NCBI GenBank assembly: GCA_964426945.1 | Contig: CAYRSS010000009.1 | Location: 1 to 64,000, forward strand | Origin: CAYRSS01 sp964426945 | GTDB lineage: Bacteria; Planctomycetota; Phycisphaerae; UBA1845 | Direction: 5' to 3' | DNA: 64,000 nucleotides | In this document: piece after piece, positions 45,503 through 54,358 of the stretch | Layout of the letters: every line of letters begins with the position of its first letter | Numbering within the stretch: position 1 is the stretch's first letter | The notes under the pieces: generated by a model | Databases searched by the model: none | Told to the model about the DNA's origin: nothing | What the model saw: only the letters and a program-made list of their open reading frames with translations | Translations under genes and position numbers: made by a program

Positions 45503-46264
45503 ATGGCGCTGCTCGGCGTCAACATCGATCACGTAGCCACCGTGCGCCAGGCACGACGGACGGATGAGCCCGACCCCGTGTGGGCAGCAGTCGAAGCGCA
45601 GCTGGGCGGCGCCGACCTGATCACGTTCCACCTCCGTGAAGACCGTCGCCACATTCTCGATCGCGACGTGCCGCTGCTTCGCGAGGTGTGCCGGGTTCCG
45701 CTGAACATGGAGATGGCCGTCGTCGACGAGATGGTCGCCATCGCGTGCCGCCTGCGACCGGAGCACTGCTGCCTCGTGCCCGAGAAGCGCGAGGAGGTGA
45801 CGACCGAGGGCGGCCTCGACGTGGTCCGCCATCGCGACCGCGTCGCCCGGGCAGTCCACGCCCTGCGCGAGGACGGCATCACGGTGAGCGCGTTCATCGA
45901 GCCAATCGAGGCCCAGATCCAGGCGGCGGCCCAGGCCGGCTGCCACGCCTGTGAGTTGTGGACCGGCGGCTACGCCCACGCCATGCGGCCGGCGGACGCG
46001 GCCCGCGCCATCGATACGCTGCGGCACGCCGTCGGATTCGCCCGGGGCGTCGGCCTTGAGGTCAACGGTGGCCACGGTTTGACCTACCGCAACATCCCGC
46101 CGGTGGCAGCCATTCAGGGATTCTCCGCATTTCACATCGGGCACTCGATCGTGTCGCGGGCGATCTTCACTGGCATGCGCGAGGCCGTGTGCGAGATGAA
46201 GCGACTCATCACGATGCACACGCCGTCGGCCGGTGCCGGCCTGGAACCAGGGGGAGTTGCGTGA
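45503..46264 (+). CDS. pdxJ: Pyridoxine 5'-phosphate synthase
   Basis: 253 residues. Condenses 1-deoxyxylulose 5-phosphate with 3-amino-2-oxopropyl phosphate to make pyridoxine 5'-phosphate (DXP-dependent B6 route). Strong family motifs: LLGVNIDHVATVRQARR at the N-terminus, FHLREDRRHI, LNMEMAV, CCLVPEKREEVTTEGGLDV, LEVNGGHGLTY and FHIGHSIVSRAI. AGGGGA is upstream of ATG 45503. Its stop overlaps the GTG start of the next gene (GTGA), indicating coupling. Confidence 0.97.
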   Translation: MALLGVNIDHVATVRQARRTDEPDPVWAAVEAQLGGADLITFHLREDRRHILDRDVPLLREVCRVPLNMEMAVVDEMVAIACRLRPEHCCLVPEKREEVTTEGGLDVVRHRDRVARAVHALREDGITVSAFIEPIEAQIQAAAQAGCHACELWTGGYAHAMRPADAARAIDTLRHAVGFARGVGLEVNGGHGLTYRNIPPVAAIQGFSAFHIGHSIVSRAIFTGMREAVCEMKRLITMHTPSAGAGLEPGGVA

Positions 46265-47325
46265 CGGCGTCATCCCCCACCCGACTGATCCTCCACCGGC
46301 CACACCTGTCGCTGCGGGATCGGGCGTTCTCGCTCGCGGCGTTCGTGGTGGCCGGGGCGATCTTCCTCACTCTGGGCTGGTCGCTCATGGAGCCGGTCGA
46401 CCCGCAGGGGGCGGTCAGCGCCCTGACGCGCGGCGGGGGCGCCGGGTTGATCATCAAGGCCGCGCTCCTTGGCGCAGCCACCGCTGCCGCGGCGACAGTC
46501 GTCGCCGGGCAGCGACTTGCCGACGTGGGCACCTTCGCCACGGGACTCGGGTTGATGCTCGTCTCGCTCCGGGGGAACAACGCGGCCGCCCTGCTGACCA
46601 GCCACGCGTCTGACGGCGGCTCGATGCGCACGCTCGCTGTGTGGATGGCGTTCGAATCGCTCGGCTGGTGCCTGGTCATGGGTGTTGCCGCGGCGGTGTC
46701 CGGATTCGTGATGAGCAGGCTCTACGGTGGTCCGCCTTCCGAGCCGGGATCGGAGTTGGCGCCTGGCGAGCGAGAAGCGCACGCGTGTCTCTCCGCCGCC
46801 TGGGCGATGGCCTCTCTGGACGTGCCGAAGTTCTCCCATCGCTGGTTCGGCACGGACGAGGCGTCGCTGACGCCGTGGCGCGACGGTGTGCGGCACATGC
46901 TCATCGCCACAGGCGTAGCGTTTGCGGTCACAATGATCCTGTCCGCCGGGGTCTCGTCGCGGGCGGTTCGGCATGGCGAGGCCTGCTTCATGGTCGCCGT
47001 CGCAGTGTTTGTCGGCTCCCGGTCGGCACACGCGCTGGCTCCGGCGCGATCGGCCCTCTGGTCGCTCGCATCCGTCGGTGTGCTGATGATCTTCGGCTGC
47101 CTCTACGCGGCCGTGTCGACCGACCCGGGCGCCGGTCCTGCGGGCGTGCCCGCCAGCCCATTCATGCGGGTGTTGCCGCTGCAGTTCGCCGCAGTCGGGT
47201 TTGCGGCGGCCGTTCTGGCTCAGTGGTCTGTACAGGTGCGGGCACGGGCCGTCGAGTCATCCGACGCAGCGACCGGACCCGACGCTCGAAAGCGACGAAC
47301 CGCCCGGCGAGGAGGAAGGGGCTGA
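46261..47325 (+). CDS. Polytopic membrane hypothetical protein
   Basis: 354 residues, GTG start overlapping the pdxJ stop, with AGGGGGAG 5 nt upstream. About eight membrane helices are apparent (AFSLAAFVVAGAIFLTLGWS, ALLGAATAAAATVVAG, MLIATGVAFAVTMILSAGVS, FAAVGFAAAVLAQW). A soluble loop (~residues 155-215) with SHRWFGTDEASLTPWRDGVR lies in the middle. No family is recognised. Its stop overlaps the next ATG (TGATG), so three genes are coupled with pdxJ. Confidence 0.82.
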   Translation: MTASSPTRLILHRPHLSLRDRAFSLAAFVVAGAIFLTLGWSLMEPVDPQGAVSALTRGGGAGLIIKAALLGAATAAAATVVAGQRLADVGTFATGLGLMLVSLRGNNAAALLTSHASDGGSMRTLAVWMAFESLGWCLVMGVAAAVSGFVMSRLYGGPPSEPGSELAPGEREAHACLSAAWAMASLDVPKFSHRWFGTDEASLTPWRDGVRHMLIATGVAFAVTMILSAGVSSRAVRHGEACFMVAVAVFVGSRSAHALAPARSALWSLASVGVLMIFGCLYAAVSTDPGAGPAGVPASPFMRVLPLQFAAVGFAAAVLAQWSVQVRARAVESSDAATGPDARKRRTARRGGRG

Positions 47326-47618
47326 TGTTCTTCCGCCGCCGCCGCGAAACCCTTCAGCAGATGCGGCAGCGTCTCATCCGCGAAACGGAACTCGCGCTGC
47401 TGATCGGCCTGCGCCGCCCTGATCACGCCCCGCGGATTCCGGCAAAGGAAGTCGGCTCAGGCGGGTTCGATCCTGCCTTCGCCGAGGCGTTCTGGAGCGG
47501 GATTCTGGGCGACGTGACGGAACTCGCCGCGCACGGACGCTACCTGGAAGAGATTCGCGCTGAGCGCCGCTACGAAGCGGACACGCCACACCCCGCAGAC
47601 GATGCCGATCCGGCTTAA
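47325..47618 (+). CDS. Small hypothetical protein
   Basis: 97 residues, starting MFFRRRRETLQQMRQRLIRE. GGAGGAAGGGG is directly upstream and the ATG overlaps the preceding stop, so translation is well supported. It is arginine- and glutamate-rich with no membrane helix and no family likeness. As third gene behind pdxJ and a polytopic protein it may work with the latter. It converges with larE across a 16-bp gap. Confidence 0.72.
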   Translation: MFFRRRRETLQQMRQRLIRETELALLIGLRRPDHAPRIPAKEVGSGGFDPAFAEAFWSGILGDVTELAAHGRYLEEIRAERRYEADTPHPADDADPA

Positions 47619-47634
47619 GCCGAGGGGCACCCCG

Positions 47635-48477
47635 TCAGAAAGACGGCTGAAGCCGGCCGAAGGCAATGACCTCGTTCAGACTCCCGCTGCGCAGACCGCG
47701 CAGGTCGACCGCGACGTAGGCGTAGCCCAGCGAGCGCAAATGGGCATCGATGCGAGCGGCAAGGTCGGTCTCGGTCAGCCGCGGAATCTCGGCCGCAGGC
47801 ACCTCGATGCGCGCCAGCCGATCGTGGTGGCGGACGCGGCACTCCGGAAAACCGAGTTCGTGCAGATAGGCCTCGGCGGCCTCGATCATACGAAGCTTCT
47901 CGACGGTGATCGCCTCGCCGTAGGGAACACGGCTGGAGAGGCACGGGCTGGCCGGCTTGTCCGCTGTCGGCAGTCCGTATCGCGCAGAAAGTATCCGCAC
48001 CTCCGCCTTCGTCATCCCCGCCTCGGCGAGCGGCGCGCGGACGGCGTGCTCACCAGCGGCCTTAAGTCCGGGCCGGTAGTCGCCCAGGTCATCGGCGTTT
48101 ACCCCGTTGATCAGCGCCTTCAGACCGCGCTCGGCGGCGAAGCGAGCCATGTGGCCGTAGAGCGTCGTCTTGCAGAAGTAGCAGCGATTCGAGGGGTTGG
48201 CGAGGTAGTTCGCGTTGTCGAACTCGTCGGTGGCGAGGACGACGTGTTCAGCGCCGAGCCGCTGCGCCAAGGCGCGGGCGGCGGCGAGTTCGGCCCGCGG
48301 CACGCTAGGGCTGTCGCTCGTCACCGCCACGACGCGGCCGGGCCCCAGCGCGTCGAGGGCGAGACGCAGTACCAGCGCGGAATCCACTCCGCCACTGAAC
48401 GCCACGGCGACGCTGCCCATTTTGCGGAGCATCTCCGCGATGCTGGCCGCCTTGAGATCGACCTGCGAGTCGGTCAT
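47635..48477 (-). CDS. larE: ATP-dependent sacrificial sulfur transferase LarE
   Basis: 280 residues. PP-loop ATPase (VAVAFSGGVDSALVLRLA) with the LarE signature YFCKT (NRCYFCKTTLY) and the sacrificial cysteine Cys179 in ASPCLSSRVPYG. In the nickel-pincer pathway LarE adenylates a pyridinium mononucleotide and donates its own cysteine sulfur. LarB and LarC, the other two enzymes, are not in the window, and neither is LarA. Its ATG overlaps the stop of the TldE-like gene (ATGA), so it is coupled to that operon, which is not a usual larE context. Confidence 0.9.
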   Translation of the reverse strand: MTDSQVDLKAASIAEMLRKMGSVAVAFSGGVDSALVLRLALDALGPGRVVAVTSDSPSVPRAELAAARALAQRLGAEHVVLATDEFDNANYLANPSNRCYFCKTTLYGHMARFAAERGLKALINGVNADDLGDYRPGLKAAGEHAVRAPLAEAGMTKAEVRILSARYGLPTADKPASPCLSSRVPYGEAITVEKLRMIEAAEAYLHELGFPECRVRHHDRLARIEVPAAEIPRLTETDLAARIDAHLRSLGYAYVAVDLRGLRSGSLNEVIAFGRLQPSF

Positions 48478-50150
48478 GGCGCGGCGTCGGCCTTCGGCTC
48501 GTCCGCCGACCGTGTCGCCGGCGAATCCAGAATGGGAAGCTTGTCCTGCTCGCGCACGATCTTGGTCAGCTCCAGCTCTTCCATCAGAATCGCCGGAGCA
48601 ATGATGCTCATGCCCACGCCGGCGAGGGAGTTGTGCACCTTGCGATCCTTGCTGCTGGCCAGAAGGCGCTTGAGCGCACGGACCTGCACCGGCAGAAACT
48701 CGCAGCCGCGGATAGGTTCCTCGCGCCCATCGGCCACGTAGACCTTGAACGCCCGGATCGGGTCTCCGAGAGAGGCCATGCCCTGCTCGAGCGACTCGAC
48801 GCGAATGCCGTATTCAAGCCCCTCTTCCTGGACAGCGGTCATGAACTCGGCCATCAGTTCATCGCGGCTCAGGCCCTCCTCGTCGCTGAAGTAGAGGCAC
48901 GAGGGCGTCGCCTGCGGATCGCCGAAGCCCGACGTGCGGGCGTGGCCGGTCGTGCCTTTGACCTTCTTCGTCGGAGCCCGGCCCGCCAGCATGTTTTTGA
49001 GCAGGCCGCGCTCGACCACCGACACGCGCTGCGGCCGGACGGCTTCGTCATCGAATCGGTAGGCGCCGACAAGCACCTCGCCCTCAAACTTCTTCGGTCC
49101 GGCGTCGTCCACCACGTCGTAGCTTCTCGGAAGGATGCGCAGCCCGAGCTTGCGCTCAAGGCTGTTGTCCATGCCGCGTCCACCCACCGGGACGGGCCGG
49201 GCGGCGAGTCCGTCAGCCAGCAGCGACTCAAAGACGACGCCGGCCGCAACTGGCTCGAACAGAATCGGGCCCGTGTACTGCTCCAGTACCGTTCCGCCCG
49301 CGGTGGCGATCAGCGACGTGCAGAGCTTGTCGATGAGCGCCAGCATCTCATCCTGCGAAGGAAGGTCGGACTCCTCCTCGGCCAGGAAGGTCACTGAGTC
49401 GCTGAGGCGCATGCCGTCGGCCGCCTGAAGCTGGGCCTGGGCGCTGATGATCAGCCCCTTGTCACCCACGCGGAGGCGCGTCCCCTCGGAATTGACCGTG
49501 TACTGATTCACGACGCCGCCCGTAAGGCTGACGCTGGACTCCTGCACCTCAGGATAGCGCGCGAAACGCTCGGAAAGCTCGCGGATTCGGCCTTCCCAGG
49601 TGCCCACGCTGAAGTCCAGCTCCGGCGTCGGGTCCATGTGAACGATGGGTTCGGCCGGGGTGTAATCAACCGGGCGCTCTTCGTCCTCCTGCTTCGTGCG
49701 CAGGTACGCCGCCTTCTGCGCGAGCGTCTCGACGGCACCCTTGTAGTCGCGGTCGCAGGCGGTCCATACACCGTGGCAGATGGCGGTGTAATCGTCCTCG
49801 ATGGGCAGCAGCGCGCCGCTGCCGAAGGATCGCATGAAGTTCGTGTTGTCGAACTCGTAGGAGCCGACGCGGATGCGCGTCAGCACGCGGCGACTGCGAT
49901 CCTTGGACGACTGAACGAGCCCGCCGTAGGAGGCCGTGATGGTGTAGCCCAGCCGGTCATCCGCGCGGAACTGGATGAAATAAGGCTTGGGAAGGTCCTC
50001 CAGCATGAGCCCCTTCATCGAGCGGTCGAGCTCGTCGGCAAGAGCCCGCATCATCACGTCGTTGTCGGGCAGCGCGACGGAACCCGCCGATGCGGGGGCG
50101 GCAAGAAACACGACCACACATACGGCGAACACGCGGTAAACGGGCAACAT
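48474..50150 (-). CDS. Exported TldE/PmbA-like protein (HExxxH lost)
   Basis: 558 residues with a signal peptide (FAVCVVVFLAAPASA), unlike cytoplasmic TldD/TldE. The fold is shared with the next gene upstream: VGSYEFDNTNFMR, VVDDAGPKKFEGEVLVGAYR, FDDEAVRPQRV, TTGHARTSGFG. Where TldD has HExxxH this protein has VVFESLLADGLAAR, so it should be catalytically inert, as TldE is in the TldD/TldE heterodimer. It lies 58 bp after the TldD-like gene and overlaps larE. The likely role is substrate binding or scaffolding for an extracytoplasmic protease. Confidence 0.85.
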   Translation of the reverse strand: MLPVYRVFAVCVVVFLAAPASAGSVALPDNDVMMRALADELDRSMKGLMLEDLPKPYFIQFRADDRLGYTITASYGGLVQSSKDRSRRVLTRIRVGSYEFDNTNFMRSFGSGALLPIEDDYTAICHGVWTACDRDYKGAVETLAQKAAYLRTKQEDEERPVDYTPAEPIVHMDPTPELDFSVGTWEGRIRELSERFARYPEVQESSVSLTGGVVNQYTVNSEGTRLRVGDKGLIISAQAQLQAADGMRLSDSVTFLAEEESDLPSQDEMLALIDKLCTSLIATAGGTVLEQYTGPILFEPVAAGVVFESLLADGLAARPVPVGGRGMDNSLERKLGLRILPRSYDVVDDAGPKKFEGEVLVGAYRFDDEAVRPQRVSVVERGLLKNMLAGRAPTKKVKGTTGHARTSGFGDPQATPSCLYFSDEEGLSRDELMAEFMTAVQEEGLEYGIRVESLEQGMASLGDPIRAFKVYVADGREEPIRGCEFLPVQVRALKRLLASSKDRKVHNSLAGVGMSIIAPAILMEELELTKIVREQDKLPILDSPATRSADEPKADAAP

Positions 50151-50208
50151 CAGGTACGACTCCGGCCTGGAGGTTCTCGAAACAGTCAGCGACAGCCCAC
50201 GCGGCGCC

Positions 50209-51933
50209 CTATGGCTTCACGCCGAGAGGCGGCGGCATGATCGGGGGACGGCTCTGATCGCGCTGGCGCTTCTCGATCTCGATGGAGGACACGAGAATGC
50301 TCGGCGAGATGGCCGCGACCGGCACCCATCCCGACTCTGCCCCGCAGGTGCCGTTGAACACGCCGTAGTCATCGCCGGTCATGATGATCTTTTCGAAACA
50401 GGACAGCGGCGTACCGACGATATCCACGCCGCGAACCAGCTCGTCGGGGCGTCCGTCGGCGTACACCTTGTACACCACGATCGGCAGAACCTTGAACGAC
50501 TGCGGCCCCTGACGGCTCGTCGTCGTGTAGCCGCCCGAGATGTCCTCGAAGAGCAGGCCGTAGGGCTTGCCCTGGCTGCGGCACTCCTCGATCAGCAACT
50601 CGCGCAGCCGGTCGAAGGGAACCTGCTTCGTCGATCGAACGGTGAGGTTGCCCTGTCGCGAGACGCAGGCGTTGCCCGGCGAGCGGCGGCCGTGACCCGT
50701 GCTCTTCGTGAATCCGGCCACGGGGCTCCGCGAGAGCAGGAACGTCTTCAGGATGCCGTTCTGCACAAGCTCCGCCCGGGTCGACTTCACCCCTTCGTCA
50801 TCGAAGAGGTAGTGGCCGCGGAGATCAATGTCGCCCTCACGCGCGACCGTCGGATCGTCGTAGACGCTGATGAAATCAGGCAGGACCGGCTGGTTGATCT
50901 TCTTGGTAAACGTCTGACCCTCGGTGACGTCCTTCTGACGGTGGCCCTCGATGCGATGGCCGAAGATTTCGTGGAAGAATACGCCGCTGGCGCGATTGCG
51001 CAGAATCGCCGGCCCGGTATAGGGCTCGACGAGCGGCGCCTCGCGCAGCGCGAGCACCTGGGCGATGACCTGACGGAAGGCCGCCTCGATCTCCGCGTCG
51101 GTGGGCAGGCGATCAGCGGTCGCCGTGTTGAAGTCGGAGAACTGGCTGAGGTCCATGCCGTCCTCGGCCTTGGTGCCGGCCTCCATCGTGATGCGGAACC
51201 GCATCTGCGCGGTCTGAAGTCGGGTGCCCTCGCTCGTAACCATGTACCGATTGCCCGAATAGGCCGAGATGCCGACGCGCGAGGAGTAGATCAGCGGGAA
51301 GTCGCGGGCGATCGCCGAGATTCGCCGGAGCCGCTCCGCCCACGCCTCGGCATCAAACTCGAGCGCGACCGTCGGCTCCAGATGGACGCTGGCTTCCTCG
51401 CGGGTGAAGTCGTGCGACTGGTCTTCTTCTTCGACCTTCACCTTGAGGTTCGTTCGAATCTGCTCAAGCCGCCGGGTGGCGGATTTGAACTCGCGATCGG
51501 TATAGAACCACAGCGCATGCCGGATTGAGTCGGCGTTGTCCTCGATGGCGAGCGGGATGTTGCCGCTGCCATAGAACCGGTCGCTGCCCATGCGGCCGCG
51601 GATCTGGTGCGTGTTGTCCAGCTCATAGGAGCCCACGCGGAGGTCGATGTTCAGGTCACGGCTCTTGTCGCTGGAGGAATCAAGCAGCGCGCCGAGCGTG
51701 GCGAAGACCTGCGCGGTGTTCTCCTCGTAGACCGAGTAGGCCAGGTAGTAGGGCTTCGTCCCGTCGCTGGAGACGAGTTTCTCCATGCCGTAATCAAGTT
51801 CGTCCTGCAGCAGCTTCATGATCGGCTTGGGCTGCGCGTCGGCCGCCTCGGCGAGTGCGGGAGCTGCGACCACGGCCGCGACGACCCAAAGCAGCCAACG
51901 GCTGGACGATTCGTTTCGAAGGAATGTACGCAC
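50209..51933 (-). CDS. Exported TldD-like metalloprotease
   Basis: About 574 residues. The start is GTG 51933 (GCGGAG 6 nt upstream), which places a signal peptide at the N-terminus (WLLWVVAAVVAAPALAEAAD). The active-site HExxxH is intact: His321-Glu322-x3-His326 in FFHEIFGHRIEGHRQ. Other family motifs are YDDPTVAREGDIDLRGHYLF, DDEGVKSTRAELVQNG and STGHGRRSPGNACVSRQGN. TldD/TldE degrade unfolded or modified peptides and mature microcin B17 and PQQ-type precursors in known cases, always in the cytoplasm. Here the enzyme is exported and paired with an inactive exported partner. Confidence 0.88.
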   Translation of the reverse strand: MRTFLRNESSSRWLLWVVAAVVAAPALAEAADAQPKPIMKLLQDELDYGMEKLVSSDGTKPYYLAYSVYEENTAQVFATLGALLDSSSDKSRDLNIDLRVGSYELDNTHQIRGRMGSDRFYGSGNIPLAIEDNADSIRHALWFYTDREFKSATRRLEQIRTNLKVKVEEEDQSHDFTREEASVHLEPTVALEFDAEAWAERLRRISAIARDFPLIYSSRVGISAYSGNRYMVTSEGTRLQTAQMRFRITMEAGTKAEDGMDLSQFSDFNTATADRLPTDAEIEAAFRQVIAQVLALREAPLVEPYTGPAILRNRASGVFFHEIFGHRIEGHRQKDVTEGQTFTKKINQPVLPDFISVYDDPTVAREGDIDLRGHYLFDDEGVKSTRAELVQNGILKTFLLSRSPVAGFTKSTGHGRRSPGNACVSRQGNLTVRSTKQVPFDRLRELLIEECRSQGKPYGLLFEDISGGYTTTSRQGPQSFKVLPIVVYKVYADGRPDELVRGVDIVGTPLSCFEKIIMTGDDYGVFNGTCGAESGWVPVAAISPSILVSSIEIEKRQRDQSRPPIMPPPLGVKP

Positions 51934-52054
51934 GGCGATCTCCGCTGGGGAAAAGGTCTGGCCCTTGGCCGATGTGATTATCGCGGAGGACGACGGGGTG
52001 TCCAGCACGAGGCGGGGCTTCGAGCAGGTCGCGGCCGCGGCGCTCGCGCTCGAC

Positions 52055-53551
52055 CTATTCAGGGGCGTCTTCGATGACGGGCGCAGGACCGGTGTCGGTG
52101 GAATCGCCCTCCGCATCGGGGTCCTGCTCTTCGTCGCCGCCGAGATAGCCGAGGCCACCGAGGCGATTGGCCATGCCCGCGTTCAGGTTGACCAGGCAGT
52201 CCGGCAGGCGGAGGGTCGCCTTCAACGCTCCGGCCTGTTTCAGCGCAGCGTCAAGGGCGGCAATGTCCGCAATGATGGACGGCGTCATGCTCGCCGCGGG
52301 GGAGGACTCTGCCGGATCGGCGGCCAGATCGTAGTACTCCCAGGCATTGCGGCTGGGAATGCCCGTCAGCTTGCGCGTGTTGGACCTGAGCCCGCGGAGG
52401 TCATTCTTGTCGATCAGCAGCTCGACGAGGGCATCGGCCGGCGGCAAGCTTTCCTGCCCGGTGAGCAGCGGCGTGATATCGCGGCCGGAGATCGGGTGCG
52501 TGAGCGGCACCTTGGCCGCGGCCAGCAGCGTCGGCATGAGGTCGACGAGGCGGACCTGGTCTTCGACCTGCACGCCCGACCGATACCGGCCCGCCCAGCG
52601 AACGATCAGCGGCACCTTGACGACCTCGTCGTAGAGCGTCCGGTGATGGCCCTTGCGGCCGTGTTCGAAGAATTCCTCGCCGTGGTCGGCGGTGATGACC
52701 ACGATCGCGTTGGCGAGCCGCCCCTTGCGGTCGAGCGCGCCGAGAATCTCGCTGATGATATCGTCCGTGAAGCGGATTTCCCCGTCATACCGCGCGAGCA
52801 GGTGTTCCAGATCACGCCGCGGCATCCCGGCGTGAATCGACGTATCGCTCATGAAGCTTCGGCCCGTGACCGGACCGGTGTACCCGGGATCGAAGAGGTC
52901 AACGTACTTCTGCGGCGGGATGAAATCGTAGTGGACATCCCAGAGGTGGATGAACGCGAAGATCGGCTTGTCGCTCGCCTGGTCCAGCCACTTGAGGAAC
53001 GCATCGCGCGTTCGCGGACCGGTGATGTCATCGTGTGACGCGCTGTCGGACTGGCCCGCATCGGCGATGATGGCGGCATCGGTGTTGTCGCCGGGCAGCG
53101 GCGTCATGCAGTTGAAATAGTGATCGAAACCCTGCGCGAAGCCGAAGGCCGGGTGCAGATAGGGCCCGCCGAAGAACCCGACCGTCTGGTAGCCCGCATC
53201 ACGGAGCATCTCGGGCAGCAGGATCGTCTCGTCGCAGAGCCGTCGCCCGTTGTCGTACGCGCCGTGGACCGAGTCGTACAGGCCGCTGAGCATGGCTGCG
53301 TGCGCGGGCAGCGTCCACGAGGTCGTGCTGACCGCGTTGCGAAACAGGACACCCTCGCGCGCGAGCGAGTCAACGTACGGGCTCGTGTCGCGCTCGTGGC
53401 CATAGCAGCCGAGGTGATCCGGCCGAAGCGAGTCGATGGAGATCAGGATGATGTCCGGCGGCGGACCGCCCTGCAGGAACCGCAGGACGCCCACGAGGAC
53501 GAGCGACACGAGCAACAGAGCATACAGCGATTGGGACTTCCGGCGTTTCAT
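52055..53551 (-). CDS. Sulfatase-fold (alkaline phosphatase superfamily) membrane-anchored hydrolase
   Basis: 498 residues. An N-terminal helix (LYALLLVSLVLVGVLRFL) anchors or exports it. The fold is clear from IILISIDSLRPDHLGCYGHE, TLPAHAAMLSG, FIHLWDVHYDF and VVITADHGEEF. In true sulfatases the nucleophile is formylglycine in [CS]-x-P-x-R; here that position is Thr80 followed by L-P-A-H, so it cannot be converted to formylglycine and the arginine is His84. It is therefore more like a phosphotransferase or phosphodiesterase of the superfamily than a sulfatase. The acidic C-terminus (GDEEQDPDAEGDS) is unusual. It lies 121 bp upstream of the TldD-like gene on the same strand. Confidence 0.85.
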   Translation of the reverse strand: MKRRKSQSLYALLLVSLVLVGVLRFLQGGPPPDIILISIDSLRPDHLGCYGHERDTSPYVDSLAREGVLFRNAVSTTSWTLPAHAAMLSGLYDSVHGAYDNGRRLCDETILLPEMLRDAGYQTVGFFGGPYLHPAFGFAQGFDHYFNCMTPLPGDNTDAAIIADAGQSDSASHDDITGPRTRDAFLKWLDQASDKPIFAFIHLWDVHYDFIPPQKYVDLFDPGYTGPVTGRSFMSDTSIHAGMPRRDLEHLLARYDGEIRFTDDIISEILGALDRKGRLANAIVVITADHGEEFFEHGRKGHHRTLYDEVVKVPLIVRWAGRYRSGVQVEDQVRLVDLMPTLLAAAKVPLTHPISGRDITPLLTGQESLPPADALVELLIDKNDLRGLRSNTRKLTGIPSRNAWEYYDLAADPAESSPAASMTPSIIADIAALDAALKQAGALKATLRLPDCLVNLNAGMANRLGGLGYLGGDEEQDPDAEGDSTDTGPAPVIEDAPE

Positions 53552-53564
53552 GGTGCGGCCGACG

Positions 53565-54281
53565 CTACAGACCGAAGATCATCGCCCCGCCGCAGGCCGC
53601 GATTGCGAACCCGCCAAGGGCGTGCGAGTAGCGTTCCATCAGGCCGATCGGCAGGAACCGGACCCCGAAACACCCGGCGGCAACCGCAACAAGCATCGTG
53701 CCGATCGTGCAGACCGCGAACACCGCGATAACCAGCGCCGCAGCCCCAGCACTCTTCGCCATCGCAGGCACCATCAGCATCGGGATCAGCACCTCGCAGG
53801 GGCCGAACACGAAGATCGTGAACAGAATCCACGGCGTCATGCGGCTGGCGCTCCTGCCCGCTTCGTGAACATGGGCGTGGGCCCCGTGGTGGTCATGGTC
53901 GTGGCTGTGGACCGTGCCGTCCTCGTGCGCATGCACGTGTGCGTGGCGATGACCGCGAGCTGCCCGGCGGAAACCCCAGACCATGTACGCCAAGCCGAAG
54001 CCTAGCAACAGCCAACCCGCCACGGTCCCTCGCGAGCCCTCAATGTCGACCATCTTTTCGAGCGCCCAACCCAACCCAGCGCCGAGACTTCCGATTACCA
54101 CGGAGCTCAGCACGTGTCCGAGCCCACAGAGAACGGTAACCAGCGCGGTCTTGCGAAACGACCAGTTCCCCGCGCGCGACATCGCGACGAAGGGAACATA
54201 GTGATCCGGACCCGCCAGGGTATGCCCGACGGCGAGCGTCGCGGCCGTCACAAGCAGCATGATCAGCGTCTGGTCTTCCAT
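53565..54281 (-). CDS. His-rich nickel/cobalt-type metal permease
   Basis: 238 residues, about six membrane helices. The first helix holds VGHTLAGPDHYVPFVAMS (His20, Asp26, His27), the metal-coordinating motif of HoxN/NixA/HupE-like permeases, and a second motif GLGHVLSS follows. A cytoplasmic or periplasmic loop is packed with histidine (HRHAHVHAHED, HSHDHDHHGAHAHVHE), as in RcnA-type transporters. Whether it imports or exports, and which metal, is not decided by sequence. The start is ATG 54281 with GGAGG just upstream. The stop is 14 bp from the sulfatase-fold gene, so they may be cotranscribed. Confidence 0.78.
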   Translation of the reverse strand: MEDQTLIMLLVTAATLAVGHTLAGPDHYVPFVAMSRAGNWSFRKTALVTVLCGLGHVLSSVVIGSLGAGLGWALEKMVDIEGSRGTVAGWLLLGFGLAYMVWGFRRAARGHRHAHVHAHEDGTVHSHDHDHHGAHAHVHEAGRSASRMTPWILFTIFVFGPCEVLIPMLMVPAMAKSAGAAALVIAVFAVCTIGTMLVAVAAGCFGVRFLPIGLMERYSHALGGFAIAACGGAMIFGL

Positions 54282-54358
54282 CGTCCTCCGCCAGTTCGGA
54301 TCACCCCGTGCCGCGCGCGGCCAAGCTGGCACGCCGCGACGACACGGGACGAGGCATC

